Assembly: GCA_910578575.1 (NCBI GenBank)
Contig: CAJTQP010000003.1
Span: forward strand, 5,278 to 69,277
Source: an uncultured Oscillospiraceae bacterium
GTDB taxonomy: Bacteria; Bacillota; Clostridia; Oscillospirales; Oscillospiraceae
DNA length: 64,000 bases
Direction of reading: 5' to 3'
Part shown: positions 26,652 through 34,361 of the stretch, in pieces
How the letters are laid out: every line of letters begins with the position of its first letter
How positions within the stretch are numbered: the stretch's first letter is position 1
Program-made: the position numbers and the translations under genes
Notes under the pieces: model-generated
Told to the model about the DNA's origin: nothing
The model's input: only the letters and a program-made list of their open reading frames with translations
The model's database searches: none

Positions 26652-28163
26652 ATGAATCTTATGCTGCCCAGTGCGCGGCGTAAGGACGGAGAGAAGCAAC
26701 CCTGTATCAAGATTTGGAAATTTGACCTGCGTATCCCCTTCGTGCATTATGAGTGGGAAATTCCCGAAATGGTCCAGGCCCTCGTCGTCTTTATGACCGG
26801 TTCCGCAGCCACCGCTTACTTGCAGGACCTGTTTGGTTTTACCTTTGAGATGGCCCTGTCCATCGTGTTTGTCCATGAGCTGTTGTACATGGTCAACAAC
26901 ACCCTGGGTGACCCGCTGATCGGCGGCTGGATCACCCCCGCCGTGCCCTTGATTACCGCCTTCCTGCTCAACTATGAGCCAGGCCCCGACCGGGCCTATG
27001 CCCTGGTTGGCATGGAGCTGATCCTGGGCCTGATGTATGTCATCTTCGGCGTCACAGGCATCGCCACCAAGTTGGTGGACCTGTGTCCCCAGAGCCTGAA
27101 AGCCGGTATCTTGATCGGCTCCGGCTTCGCCGCCTGCGCCGGGAGTTACGGCTTCCGTTCCCTGGCCGACGGCGGTAAGGGCTTCTTCATGTATCCCATC
27201 TCCTGGTCCATCGGGATCGCCCTGGGCCTGTTCCTGCTGTTCTCCAACGGCTTTGGCAAGGTGAAGTTCAGCAGCAAGAACAAGGCCATCAAGCTCCTCA
27301 CCAAGGCTGGCTTCGTCCCCGCCATCATCGTGGCAGGCATCATCGCCATGGTCATCGGTGAATGTGAACTGCCGGACTTCTCCGACGTACACGCCTTCTG
27401 GTTCAACCCCATTCCCGGCCTGATGTGGGTCTGGCAGAACTTCTCCATCGTGGGCACAGGACTCCCGCCCCTGGAGATCTTGGCCAAGGACCTGCCCATG
27501 GCTATCATGTGCTACGTCATCGCCTTTGGCGATATCGTTGGCGGCACCGCCTTCATGGAGGACACCAAGCGTTATCGTGAGGACGAGTACATCGACGTGG
27601 ACCCGGACCGCACCAACATGTGCTGCGGCTTCCGTAACCTGATCGAGGCCTTCTTCAGCCCCACCTGCACCATGTCCGGCCCCCTGTGGTCCGCCATGAC
27701 CGTGTCTGTGGCTGAGCGTTATAAGACCGGTAAGGAAAACATGTACTCCATCTTTGGTGGCTCCTGCACCTTCAACACCACCAAGTGGATCTGCCAGCTC
27801 ATCGTGCCCCTGATGGCACTGATCCGGCCCATCCTGCCTCTGGCTATGGCCCAGACCCTGATGATCCAGGCCTTCGGCTCCTTCTACGTGGGCATCAACA
27901 TGTGCCGCACCAACGTGGAGCGCGGCGTGGCGGGCATCACCGCCGGCGCCATCGGCGTGTGCGCCAACCCGTCCTATGGACTGTTCGTGGGCATCGCCCT
28001 GTGCCTCGTCATGGAGATGCTCAACATGAAGCGGGACGAGCGCCGGGCCAACGTGGAGGAAGGTCTGGAGATCTACATCCACAACACCCGCGCAGAATTT
28101 GAAGAAGTTGCCGCCAAGGATGCCGCTGCCGACGCCAAGAAACTGGCAAAGGCCAACAGATAA
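26652..28163 (+). CDS. Polytopic membrane transporter, possibly of the NCS2/SulP superfamily
   Basis: A 503-residue protein with 10 or more hydrophobic segments and a charged Ala/Lys-rich C-terminal tail. Conserved-looking blocks are ELLYMVNNTLGDPLIGGWITPAVP, IAFGDIVGGTAFMEDTKRY and FFSPTCTMSGPLWSAMTV. Paired Gly/Pro/Ser-rich half-helices of this kind occur in the nucleobase/sulfate (NCS2/SulP) fold. I do not recognise a substrate motif. It is followed after 15 bases by a 43-residue lipoprotein gene, which suggests a two-gene unit. Transport function is inferred from topology. Confidence 0.6.
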   Translation: MNLMLPSARRKDGEKQPCIKIWKFDLRIPFVHYEWEIPEMVQALVVFMTGSAATAYLQDLFGFTFEMALSIVFVHELLYMVNNTLGDPLIGGWITPAVPLITAFLLNYEPGPDRAYALVGMELILGLMYVIFGVTGIATKLVDLCPQSLKAGILIGSGFAACAGSYGFRSLADGGKGFFMYPISWSIGIALGLFLLFSNGFGKVKFSSKNKAIKLLTKAGFVPAIIVAGIIAMVIGECELPDFSDVHAFWFNPIPGLMWVWQNFSIVGTGLPPLEILAKDLPMAIMCYVIAFGDIVGGTAFMEDTKRYREDEYIDVDPDRTNMCCGFRNLIEAFFSPTCTMSGPLWSAMTVSVAERYKTGKENMYSIFGGSCTFNTTKWICQLIVPLMALIRPILPLAMAQTLMIQAFGSFYVGINMCRTNVERGVAGITAGAIGVCANPSYGLFVGIALCLVMEMLNMKRDERRANVEEGLEIYIHNTRAEFEEVAAKDAAADAKKLAKANR

Positions 28164-28178
28164 AGGAGATTTGCAACC

Positions 28179-28310
28179 ATGAAAAAGATCATCGCCCTCT
28201 GCCTGGCAATGGTTTTGAGCCTTGCCCTGCTGGCCGGCTGCGACTCCGCCGACCCCAACAACCCCTACGGTCAGGAACCCGCCCCCAAGGTGGAGACCGA
28301 AGCAGAATAA
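28179..28310 (+). CDS. Small lipoprotein (43 residues)
   Basis: ATG at 28179 with AAAGGAG upstream encodes a lipoprotein signal peptide (MKKIIALCLAMVLSLALLAGC, lipobox LLAGC) and a 22-residue mature tail rich in Pro, Asp and Glu. It lies 15 bases after the transporter stop and before a strong terminator-like hairpin, so it is co-transcribed. No domain is recognisable; a membrane-tethered accessory peptide of the transporter is possible. Confidence 0.7.
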   Translation: MKKIIALCLAMVLSLALLAGCDSADPNNPYGQEPAPKVETEAE

Positions 28311-28362
28311 GTCTCCCTCAGGGGCAACCACAAATAAAAAGATTTCCTCATTACTCATTCAT

Positions 28363-28397
28363 CCGAAGGTCCCCGGTCTCCGGACCGGGGCCTTCGG
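28363..28397 (+). terminator. Hairpin terminator after the small lipoprotein gene
   Basis: The stem CCGAAGG-CCCCGGTC pairs with GGACCGGGG-CCTTCGG. It lacks a clean T run, so it may instead stabilise the transcript end. Confidence 0.6.
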
Positions 28398-28449
28398 GCC
28401 TCAAAACAAAAAAACACCCCTTCTTCCAAGGGGATCAGGAGGGCTCTCC

Positions 28450-28662
28450 ATGGATAACAAGCAAGCAAGAAAGACCGGGCGGACCATCATGGTCTGCGGC
28501 TGCATTCTCATCCTGCTGACCAAGGTGCTACTGGGTGGGATCATGGTGGCCTTGGGTGCGCTGTTTTCCCTGCTTTTGGGCCGTTGTCCCCACTGCGGTA
28601 AGGTCATGATCGGCCTATCCCCCAGCGCCACCAACTGTCCCAAGTGCAAGGGGCGGTTATAA
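28450..28662 (+). CDS. Small membrane protein with C-terminal zinc ribbon
   Basis: A 70-residue protein with a hydrophobic segment (MVCGCILILLTKVLLGGIMVALGALFSLLL, residues 14-43) followed by RCPHCGKVMIGLSPSATNCPKCKG, a CxxC...CxxC zinc ribbon. ATG 28450 is chosen because AGGAGG lies 8 bases upstream; the open frame extends further 5' through the hairpin but has no ribosome site. It heads a run of three small genes. Function is unknown. Confidence 0.7.
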   Translation: MDNKQARKTGRTIMVCGCILILLTKVLLGGIMVALGALFSLLLGRCPHCGKVMIGLSPSATNCPKCKGRL

Positions 28663-28699
28663 CGAAAGTTTCCGCAACGCAAGAGAAGGGAGAAACACC

Positions 28700-29206
28700 A
28701 TGTTCGGTCGAAAATCAAAAAAGGAAAAGAAGGCGGAGAAAAAGGAAGCCTATCGCCGGGAAGTGCGCAAGGGCCTGCTGTTCTGGCTCCCCGGTGGCTC
28801 CACCCGCTTAGACATATATCTGGACTACTGCATCCTCCACGCCCTGGGGCGGACCAAAATGAAGGAGAAATCCAGAGTGATCCCCTTCAACGACATCACC
28901 AAGGTAGTCTACACTCCAGCAACCAGCGTCCGCCACGCCTGCCTGCAACTGTTCACCAAGGACATGCCGGAGGTAAAGCGCAGCTATTGGTACGCCTATG
29001 AAAACAATCTGGTGGTGGTACACCCTTCCACCGAAGAGATCGCCCAAAAGGTCATAGAATTTCTGCGCAATCCCAATGGCTCCAACGTAGTTCCACCGGA
29101 CTACCTGAACCAACTGAAAAAGGAACGCAAGCGGGAACTCCGGGAAGAAGCTGAGGCCGCCAAGGCCCAGGAAACCAACTCCGCCGGGGAGAAGGAAGCG
29201 GTATGA
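28700..29206 (+). CDS. Conserved hypothetical protein, PH-like fold possible
   Basis: A 168-residue soluble protein. Lys-rich N-terminus (KSKKEKKAEKKEA), a beta-strand-rich core (GSTRLDIYLDYCILHAL, SRVIPFNDITKVVYTP, ENNLVVVHPSTEEIAQKVIEFL) and a Lys/Glu coiled C-terminus. Alternating strands ending in one long helix resemble bacterial PH-like domains. AGAAGGGAG lies upstream. It is 15 bases from the YcxB-like gene that follows, so they are probably one operon. Function is unknown. Confidence 0.55.
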   Translation: MFGRKSKKEKKAEKKEAYRREVRKGLLFWLPGGSTRLDIYLDYCILHALGRTKMKEKSRVIPFNDITKVVYTPATSVRHACLQLFTKDMPEVKRSYWYAYENNLVVVHPSTEEIAQKVIEFLRNPNGSNVVPPDYLNQLKKERKRELREEAEAAKAQETNSAGEKEAV

Positions 29207-29221
29207 TCGGAGGGATTCGCC

Positions 29222-29758
29222 GTGAAGTATCAGATCAAAATGGTCTATGACCAGTCCGACGTGGCAGCCCTGGTCCGGGTACTGGAGTACCGCCGCCATC
29301 CGGAAAAGGGTTTGCGCACAGCCCGGCGCATTGGCTATCCGATTTTCGGTGTGCTGCTCATTGCCGCCGGGATCGCTATGCCAGTGTCGGGTATGCTCTC
29401 TCTGGCTGGGATCTGCTTGATGGTGTTTTGTGTCCTCATGGGCATCCTCCTCCTGCGCCGGGCAGACCGGCGGGGGATGGAGCGGCGGTCCTGGCGGCGG
29501 TATCCCAACAAGGGCCTGACCTTGACCTACACCTTCTACAATGACCACTTTGAGGAGGAGGACCAGGTCTCCGGTCAAAACGAGTTCCGATACATCAGCG
29601 TGAAAAACGGCAATTTGGATGCGGGGCATTTCTTCCTGTTCACTACGGGGAATATGGCCCACATGCTCCGCAGGGACAGCTTTACTTTCGGGAACCCAGA
29701 CACCTTTGCAAATTTTATCAAGATACGGGCCGCGGTAACCCTGGACCCGGTGGAATAG
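29222..29758 (+). CDS. YcxB-like membrane protein
   Basis: A 178-residue protein starting with GTG (GGAGGG upstream). An N-terminal cytosolic strand region is followed by two adjacent membrane helices (residues about 38-77) and a C-terminal domain (LTLTYTFYNDHFEEEDQVSGQNEFRYISV) of the YcxB type. The family has no known activity. It is the last gene of the small-protein cluster beginning at 28450. Confidence 0.65.
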   Translation: MKYQIKMVYDQSDVAALVRVLEYRRHPEKGLRTARRIGYPIFGVLLIAAGIAMPVSGMLSLAGICLMVFCVLMGILLLRRADRRGMERRSWRRYPNKGLTLTYTFYNDHFEEEDQVSGQNEFRYISVKNGNLDAGHFFLFTTGNMAHMLRRDSFTFGNPDTFANFIKIRAAVTLDPVE

Positions 29759-29811
29759 AAAGCTGCCTATGATAGTATCCATACTGTTTAAGCCATGTCC
29801 AGCATCCTTTC

Positions 29812-29840
29812 TTGACAAGCAGCATTCCCTATGTTATAAA
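29812..29840 (+). promoter_or_regulatory. Strong promoter of an ORF-free transcription unit
   Basis: TTGACA, 17 bases, TATAAA. A second, extended -10 element (TGATATAAT) lies at 29858-29866. No coding sequence follows before the terminator at 29965-30006. Confidence 0.7.
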
Positions 29841-29846
29841 TTGTAT

Positions 29847-30006
29847 CAAGAAATATTTGATATAATTGGATCAAACTTTGGCTCCAGCAAGGGATGCGAG
29901 ACTCTGCGTAGGTGCGGGCGGAGTTCCGGCACTACAGAGGATGTGAATGACAGCAATTCAGGCTCAGGCAGGGGAAGGACTTTTGATCCAACCCCTGCCT
30001 GTTTTG
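29847..30006 (+). ncRNA. Candidate noncoding RNA, about 160 nt, unassigned
   Basis: It is bounded by a near-consensus promoter and an intrinsic terminator. A long-range stem pairs TTGGATCAAA (29866-29875) with TTTGATCCAA (29982-29991). Inside it, CTCTG..TAG.TGC (about 29911-29925) pairs with GCACTACAGAG (29928-29940) as a bulged helix, with an alternative smaller hairpin ACTCTGC/GCGGAGT. The 3' arm of the closing stem lies in the loop of the terminator hairpin, so both cannot easily form together. I see no convincing ORF. A rod-like closed shape with internal loops could suggest a 6S-like RNA, but no 6S motif was identified. Confidence 0.55.
29965..30006 (+). terminator. Terminator of the candidate ncRNA
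   Basis: Arms CAGGCAGGGG (29965-29974) and CCCCTGCCTG (29992-30001), followed by TTTTGT. Confidence 0.8.
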
Positions 30007-30019
30007 TCCCCTGAAGCTT

Positions 30020-30346
30020 TTATTCCTTACACTTCCATCTTTTCCGTTGGGCCCTGGCGGTCTCTTCCTCTAAGCATTCTTGCTGCTCTTCCTCTTCTTC
30101 TTGGTATTTGAAATGCTTACAGATCACGTCGTGGAACGCAAGCCATTCTTCTTTGGAAAGCATCGCCGCAAATCTGCAAAAAATCACGAAGCGACACGCA
30201 CACTTACCGCGCTCATAGTTCCCATACATACGTTCCGATACCTTCAGTTTTGCTGCCATCTTTTCCTGGGTCAGCTTCAACTGATCTCGTTTCTCTTTCA
30301 TCTGTTTGCCAAGATAGGCCACTACAACATTGTGGTATGCTTGCAT
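30020..30346 (-). CDS. XRE-family helix-turn-helix regulator
   Basis: A 108-residue protein with an XRE domain in residues about 13-70 (KRDQLKLTQEKMAAKLKVSERMYGNYERGK) and a C-terminal Glu-rich stretch (YQEEEEEQQECLEEE). ATG 30346 is chosen because GGAGGA lies 7 bases upstream; a further ATG at 30361 overlaps that ribosome site. It is convergent with the candidate ncRNA. Targets are unknown. Confidence 0.75.
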   Translation of the reverse strand: MQAYHNVVVAYLGKQMKEKRDQLKLTQEKMAAKLKVSERMYGNYERGKCACRFVIFCRFAAMLSKEEWLAFHDVICKHFKYQEEEEEQQECLEEETARAQRKRWKCKE

Positions 30347-30361
30347 AAGTAATTCCTCCAT

Positions 30362-30804
30362 AATTCGTAAAATATGGATTTACTACCCATGCCGGAAGGG
30401 CTCTTGCAACTTCTCCCCTTCCGCTTGTGTATTGATCTATCATTGGGCGAACCGTGCCGGGTCATCGCCTCCTCTCTCATCAGCACTGGTAGCCTCGGCC
30501 CGCTGCCCTCATCCCTCCTCTCAGCTGCAGCCCCAGCGTTCCAGACACACCGTCAGGCAGACGCAACCACGGGTGGCGGCAATTTGTTCTGCCTTCATTC
30601 CACGCCAGTTTTCAAGCCTGCATCATCCCTTGCCATAAATTTTTATCGGCAGAAATATACTATATCATAATTCTTTATTCTATTTTTCTACCTCTTTTTT
30701 TCTTCATAAATACTCAATTTCAATGATATTTCAGATGCAAGGCATCGTTGCATAAGACAAGGGCCAGCCGATCAACCGGCTGGCCCTTGTGGTACCATCA
30801 AAGC
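30362..30804. other. 443-bp region without a confident gene
   Basis: The minus strand carries very short ORFs with possible ribosome sites: 25 codons from ATG near 30602 (Cys-rich end) and about 47 codons from ATG near 30473 overlapping the XRE start. A perfect hairpin CGGAAGGG/CCCTTCCG lies near 30393-30424. The far end (30640-30750) is AT-rich and may hold a minus promoter. It could be a long XRE leader or decayed coding DNA. Confidence 0.4.
30758..30789 (-). terminator. Hairpin after the tautomerase gene
   Basis: Perfect 13-base arms CAAGGGCCAGCCG/CGGCTGGCCCTTG with a 6-base loop lie downstream of the minus-strand gene. The U-tract is weak (TCTTATG). Confidence 0.6.
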
Positions 30805-31146
30805 TTAAAAATTCTTTCCATTCCATCCCCAGTCCCGAATGCCCTGGTAGGAGATATACAGGTTCTTCGGCGGGATATCCAGCTCCTGCTGGAAGATCTC
30901 TGTGACCTTGGCCGTCATGGCCTCCGTATCCTGGCGGGCAGGCTCACCCAACATGGCAACGGAGACATACGCCCCCTTTTCCAGCTGCTTCCCACCCATA
31001 TAGAGGTCATATTGGTCCTGAAACCCGATCATCAAAAAGGATTCCGGCTTTTTCAGTAGAGAGATGGCCTGTCCCAACTGGGTCTTTAGAGTCTCTCTCT
31101 GGGCCGGAGTCACTGTCCCGGTGATTTTTGCGTCAATATACGGCAT
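30805..31146 (-). CDS. MIF/phenylpyruvate-tautomerase family protein
   Basis: A 113-residue protein of MIF size. The start MPYIDAKITG exposes Pro1 after Met removal, the catalytic base of the tautomerase superfamily. Other features are FLMIGFQDQYDLYMGGKQLEKGAYVSVAMLG and the C-terminal IPPKNLYISYQGIRDWGWNGKNF of MIF relatives. It would act as a cytosolic keto-enol tautomerase trimer. ATG 31146 is chosen because GAGGAGG lies 8 bases upstream and the Pro must be residue 2; the frame is open further 5'. Confidence 0.88.
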   Translation of the reverse strand: MPYIDAKITGTVTPAQRETLKTQLGQAISLLKKPESFLMIGFQDQYDLYMGGKQLEKGAYVSVAMLGEPARQDTEAMTAKVTEIFQQELDIPPKNLYISYQGIRDWGWNGKNF

Positions 31147-31357
31147 AGTAGCGTCCTCCTCGTTGTAAGATTTGATACCTGCCCTTACTCTACTGGCCGC
31201 CGCACCCTTTGTCAAGGAAAAATCCAGCTTTCTTGCAAACCTACCGTTTTCTGGATATGCGTCATGAGCAACAAGTAGGCTATAGGTCCAGGCACAGGTA
31301 TTTCGGAACCAACAGGTTTTTTGTAGGGCATCCCCGCCTCAAATTCCCCATCTATTC
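31147..31357. other. Intergenic region, nothing recognised
   Basis: Between the tautomerase start and the CNNM promoter there is no supported ORF or repeat apart from the GAGGAGG ribosome site of the tautomerase gene. Confidence 0.4.
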
Positions 31358-31386
31358 TTGCTTTTCAACGCCCTATGTGGTATGCT
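31358..31386 (+). promoter_or_regulatory. Possible promoter of the CNNM/CorC gene
   Basis: TTGCTT, 17 bases, TATGCT. The leader that follows contains a hairpin with arms TATGGGGC/GCCTCATA (about 31401-31437). Confidence 0.5.
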
Positions 31387-31479
31387 AACAGTACAGGGAT
31401 ATGGGGCTGCGGGGCAATCCTCTGGATACCGGCCTCATACCAAAAAATCTTTTAGGAAAGCTGAGATGATGCGTCCCTT

Positions 31480-32742
31480 ATGGACAGTACCTGTATTACC
31501 CTTGCCCTGATTCTTGTGGTCCTGATTGCCCTCTCCGCCTGGTGCTCCTCCACGGAGACCGCCTATTCCTCCGTGAACAAGGTGCGCCTCAAAAGCAAGG
31601 CCGAGGATGGCAACACGCGGGCAAAGCTGGCGTTGGACCATCTGGCGCAGTATGACAAGCTCCTGTCCTGCATTCTTATCGCCAACAATATCGTCAACCT
31701 CACCGCCGCCACCTTGAGCACCATTCTTTTCACCAAGCTCTTTCCCATCTACGGGCCGGCGATCTCCACCATCCTCCTCACCGTACTGGTGTTGATTTTT
31801 GGTGAGATCACCCCCAAGAGCCTGGCAAAGGACCAGGCAGAGCGGGTCTGCATGTCCGCCGCCCCCATTCTGCGGGTGGTCCTGCTGGTGTTCACCCCCC
31901 TGCACATGTTCTTTGGCCTGTTTTACAGGCTGGTCACCCGCCTGTTCCACCCGCCCAAGGATGAGGGAATCACCGAAGAGGAACTCATCACCATGGTGGA
32001 GGAGGCCGAGAGCGAAGGCGGTTTGGAGCACCATGAAAGCGAGCTGATCCGTGCGGCCATCGAGTTCAACGACATGGAGGTGGAGGAAATCCTCACCCCC
32101 CGTGTGGACATTCTGGCCGCCCCGGACACCGTCTCCATGGAAGAGCTGGCGGTACTCTTTGCGGAGAGCGGGTATTCCCGCATCCCCATCTATCACAGCT
32201 CCATCGACGATATCATTGGCCTGGTCCACGAAAAGGACTTCTTTTCCGCCCGCTACCACAACCATTCCGACGTCTCCAGCCTGATCACCCCGGTGTATTA
32301 CACCACAGGCTCCGCCCAGATTTCCGACCTGCTCCGCCGGCTCCAGCACCGCAAGACCCACATGGCCGTGGTGGTGGACGAATACGGCGGCACCATGGGT
32401 CTTGTGACCTTGGAGGACATCCTGGAGGAGTTGGTAGGCGAGATTTGGGATGAACACGACGAGGTGGTGGAGGAGTTCAAAAAGCAGGAGGACGGCAGCT
32501 ATCTGATCTCCTGCTCCGCCAACCTGGACGACCTCTTCGACCGCTTCTCCATCCGGGCGGACGACATCGACTCCGCCTCCATCAGCGGCTGGGTTTTGGA
32601 TCAGTTGGGCCGGCTCCCTGTGGAGGGAGACCAGTTCATCTATGAAAACCTGGCAGTCACCGTCACAAAGCTGGATCAGCGCCGGATTTTAGAAATTCGG
32701 GTGGCTGTGCTCCCAGAGGAACCTGAAGAAAACGGCAAATAG
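31480..32742 (+). CDS. CNNM/CorC (HlyC) family ion transporter
   Basis: A 420-residue membrane protein. N-terminal DUF21/CNNM domain (residues 1-150; [34 protein letters not shown]), a tandem CBS pair (about 195-320; [42 protein letters not shown]) and the CorC_HlyC domain at 330-412. The family handles Mg2+ or other divalent ions, usually export, with nucleotide sensing by CBS domains. The ribosome site is weak. It has a leader hairpin and a strong terminator, so it is monocistronic. Confidence 0.92.
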   Translation: MDSTCITLALILVVLIALSAWCSSTETAYSSVNKVRLKSKAEDGNTRAKLALDHLAQYDKLLSCILIANNIVNLTAATLSTILFTKLFPIYGPAISTILLTVLVLIFGEITPKSLAKDQAERVCMSAAPILRVVLLVFTPLHMFFGLFYRLVTRLFHPPKDEGITEEELITMVEEAESEGGLEHHESELIRAAIEFNDMEVEEILTPRVDILAAPDTVSMEELAVLFAESGYSRIPIYHSSIDDIIGLVHEKDFFSARYHNHSDVSSLITPVYYTTGSAQISDLLRRLQHRKTHMAVVVDEYGGTMGLVTLEDILEELVGEIWDEHDEVVEEFKKQEDGSYLISCSANLDDLFDRFSIRADDIDSASISGWVLDQLGRLPVEGDQFIYENLAVTVTKLDQRRILEIRVAVLPEEPEENGK

Positions 32743-32743
32743 G

Positions 32744-32779
32744 AAAAATTCCCGGTATCTCACGATGCCGGGAATTTTT
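32744..32779 (+). terminator. Terminator of the CNNM/CorC gene
   Basis: AAAAATTCCCGG pairs with CCGGGAATTTTT, ending in a T run followed by GTG. Confidence 0.88.
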
Positions 32780-32795
32780 GTGCCGTTTCCGCAGT

Positions 32796-32824
32796 TCATA
32801 TTTTTCAAAAATCAGAGAATACTA
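32796..32824 (+). promoter_or_regulatory. Possible forespore (sigma-G-like) promoter of the small Cys-rich gene
   Basis: TCATA, 17 bases, AATACTA resembles sigma-G boxes (GHATR / CATNHTA), one mismatch in each. No good sigma-A promoter is visible. Confidence 0.3.
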
Positions 32825-32870
32825 GCAAGACCAAGAGAAAAACCACTGTATTTTGTCAGGAGGTGGCGGT

Positions 32871-33044
32871 TTGATCCCCTGTACCGACCCATGTATCTAT
32901 CAACAGGACGGCTGTTGTACGCTATACCGGGCTGTCTCCGGTGGCCATCCTAGCCCGGAGCAGAACTGCATCTACTTCCTGCCCAAAGGGCTACAGCAGC
33001 ACCGCCAGGGCCTCCCGGATGTTGCGCACCGGGATCAGTTGTAA
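32871..33044 (+). CDS. Small Cys-rich protein (57 residues)
   Basis: TTG at 32871 with AGGAGG 7 bases upstream starts a 57-residue protein with a Cys pattern C-x3-C-x6-CC-x16-C (IPCTDPCIYQQDGCCTL, then NCIYFLPKG) and the ending LPDVAHRDQL. I associate this pattern with a widespread family of tiny clostridial proteins often carrying a meaningless dehydratase name in databases. Metal binding is inferred from the cysteines. Its last 54 bases overlap the 3' end of radA on the other strand, so the two transcripts are antisense there. Confidence 0.65.
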   Translation: MIPCTDPCIYQQDGCCTLYRAVSGGHPSPEQNCIYFLPKGLQQHRQGLPDVAHRDQL

Positions 33045-34361
33045 GCCCTCCGGCGCCACCACCGCCTGTTTCCCCCGTCCCTTGGGCACCAAGCATTTTT
33101 CAAAGCCCAGACGGTGGATTTCCGCCAGACGTTGGTTGATGGCGGAGACCGCCCGCAGCTCTCCGGTGAGGCCCACCTCCCCCACTGCCACCAGGTCCGC
33201 CGGTACAGGCTTGTCCCGGAAGGAGGAGGCTAAGGCCAGAATGGCCGCCAGGTCCGCCCCCGGCTCGTCCAGATTCAGCCCGCCGATGACATTCATATAG
33301 GCGTCACAGGTGTTCACCGCCAGGCCGCCCCGCTTCTCCAGCACCGCCATCAGCAGCATCGCCCGGTTATAGTCAAAGCCGTTGGTGCTTCGTCGGGGGT
33401 TGCCAAAAGAGGTGGGGGTCAACAGCGCCTGGACCTCCGCTAGCACCGGCCGTGCCCCCTCCATGACACAGGTGACACAGGTGCCTGGCTCGTCGGTGAT
33501 CCGGCCCTCCAGCAGAGCCTGGGAGGGGTTGGGCACCTCCCGCAGGCCCGTATCGTCCATCTCAAAGACGCCGATCTCGTTGGTGGCCCCGTAGCGGTTC
33601 TTGGCCGCCCGGAGGATGCGGTAGGACTGCCTGTCCCCCTCAAAGTAGAGCACACAGTCCACCATGTGTTCCAAGACCTTGGGGCCTGCCAGGTTCCCCT
33701 CCTTGTTCACATGGCCGATGATAAACACGGTGATATTCTGTCCCTTGGCCAACTGCATCAGGGCCATGGTACACTCCTTCACCTGGGAGATGCTGCCAGG
33801 CGAAGAGCTCTGATCCCCATGGTACATAGTCTGGATGGAGTCCACAATGAGGATTTCCGGCTTTGTCTCCTCCACCGCCTGGAGCACCGATTCCAGGTTG
33901 TTTTCCCCAAAGAGGTAAAGGCCCAAATCCCCCGCCCCCAGGCGCTGGGCCCGGAGCTTCAACTGCCCCTCTGACTCCTCCCCGGATACATACAACACCT
34001 TGGCAACGGAGCACAGCTGATGGCAGATCTGGAGCATGAGGGTGGATTTCCCGATCCCCGGCGCACCGCCGATGAGGACCAGGGACCCCTTCACCCCGCC
34101 GCCCCCCAGGACCCGGTCCAACTCCGCCATCCCTGTGGAAAAGCGGATCTCCTGGGTGCTGCTGATCTCTGAGACCAGCTTGGGCTGACGAAGGGAAAGC
34201 CCCCCCAGGGGGGCGCGGTCCCGGAGGGTGCTCCCCTTCCCCTTGGGCTTTCCCGGCTGTTCCACAATAGTGTTCCACGCCCCGCAGGCAGAGCATTGGC
34301 CCTGCCACTTGGGGGTCTCGTTGCCGCATTCCGTACAGTAAAACATCATCTTCGCTTTCAT
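32991..34361 (-). CDS. radA: DNA repair protein RadA
   Basis: A 456-residue RecA-like helicase that helps branch migration in recombination. The N-terminal zinc ribbon has Cys9/12/23/26 (CTECGNE, CSACGAW). The ATPase has Walker A GGAPGIGKST and the RadA motif KNRYG, and a Lon-protease-like C-terminal domain carries VAVGEVGLTGELRAV. The start at 34361 overlaps the stop of the upstream amidase gene (ATGA), so the two are translationally coupled. The 3' end overlaps the small Cys-rich gene on the plus strand. Confidence 0.95.
   Translation of the reverse strand: MKAKMMFYCTECGNETPKWQGQCSACGAWNTIVEQPGKPKGKGSTLRDRAPLGGLSLRQPKLVSEISSTQEIRFSTGMAELDRVLGGGGVKGSLVLIGGAPGIGKSTLMLQICHQLCSVAKVLYVSGEESEGQLKLRAQRLGAGDLGLYLFGENNLESVLQAVEETKPEILIVDSIQTMYHGDQSSSPGSISQVKECTMALMQLAKGQNITVFIIGHVNKEGNLAGPKVLEHMVDCVLYFEGDRQSYRILRAAKNRYGATNEIGVFEMDDTGLREVPNPSQALLEGRITDEPGTCVTCVMEGARPVLAEVQALLTPTSFGNPRRSTNGFDYNRAMLLMAVLEKRGGLAVNTCDAYMNVIGGLNLDEPGADLAAILALASSFRDKPVPADLVAVGEVGLTGELRAVSAINQRLAEIHRLGFEKCLVPKGRGKQAVVAPEGLQLIPVRNIREALAVLL

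Noticed and set aside
26559..28358. Antisense ORF of 599 codons over the transporter gene
   Set aside because: His/Gln/Gly/Asp-rich shadow of a membrane-protein gene with no ribosome site. It spans the small lipoprotein gene as well.
31455..31475. CTGAGA motif in the CNNM leader suggestive of a TPP riboswitch
   Set aside because: The remaining TPP consensus (GGGGTGCC box, ACCC and the 3' GCG-AGGGA segment in the right order) is missing.
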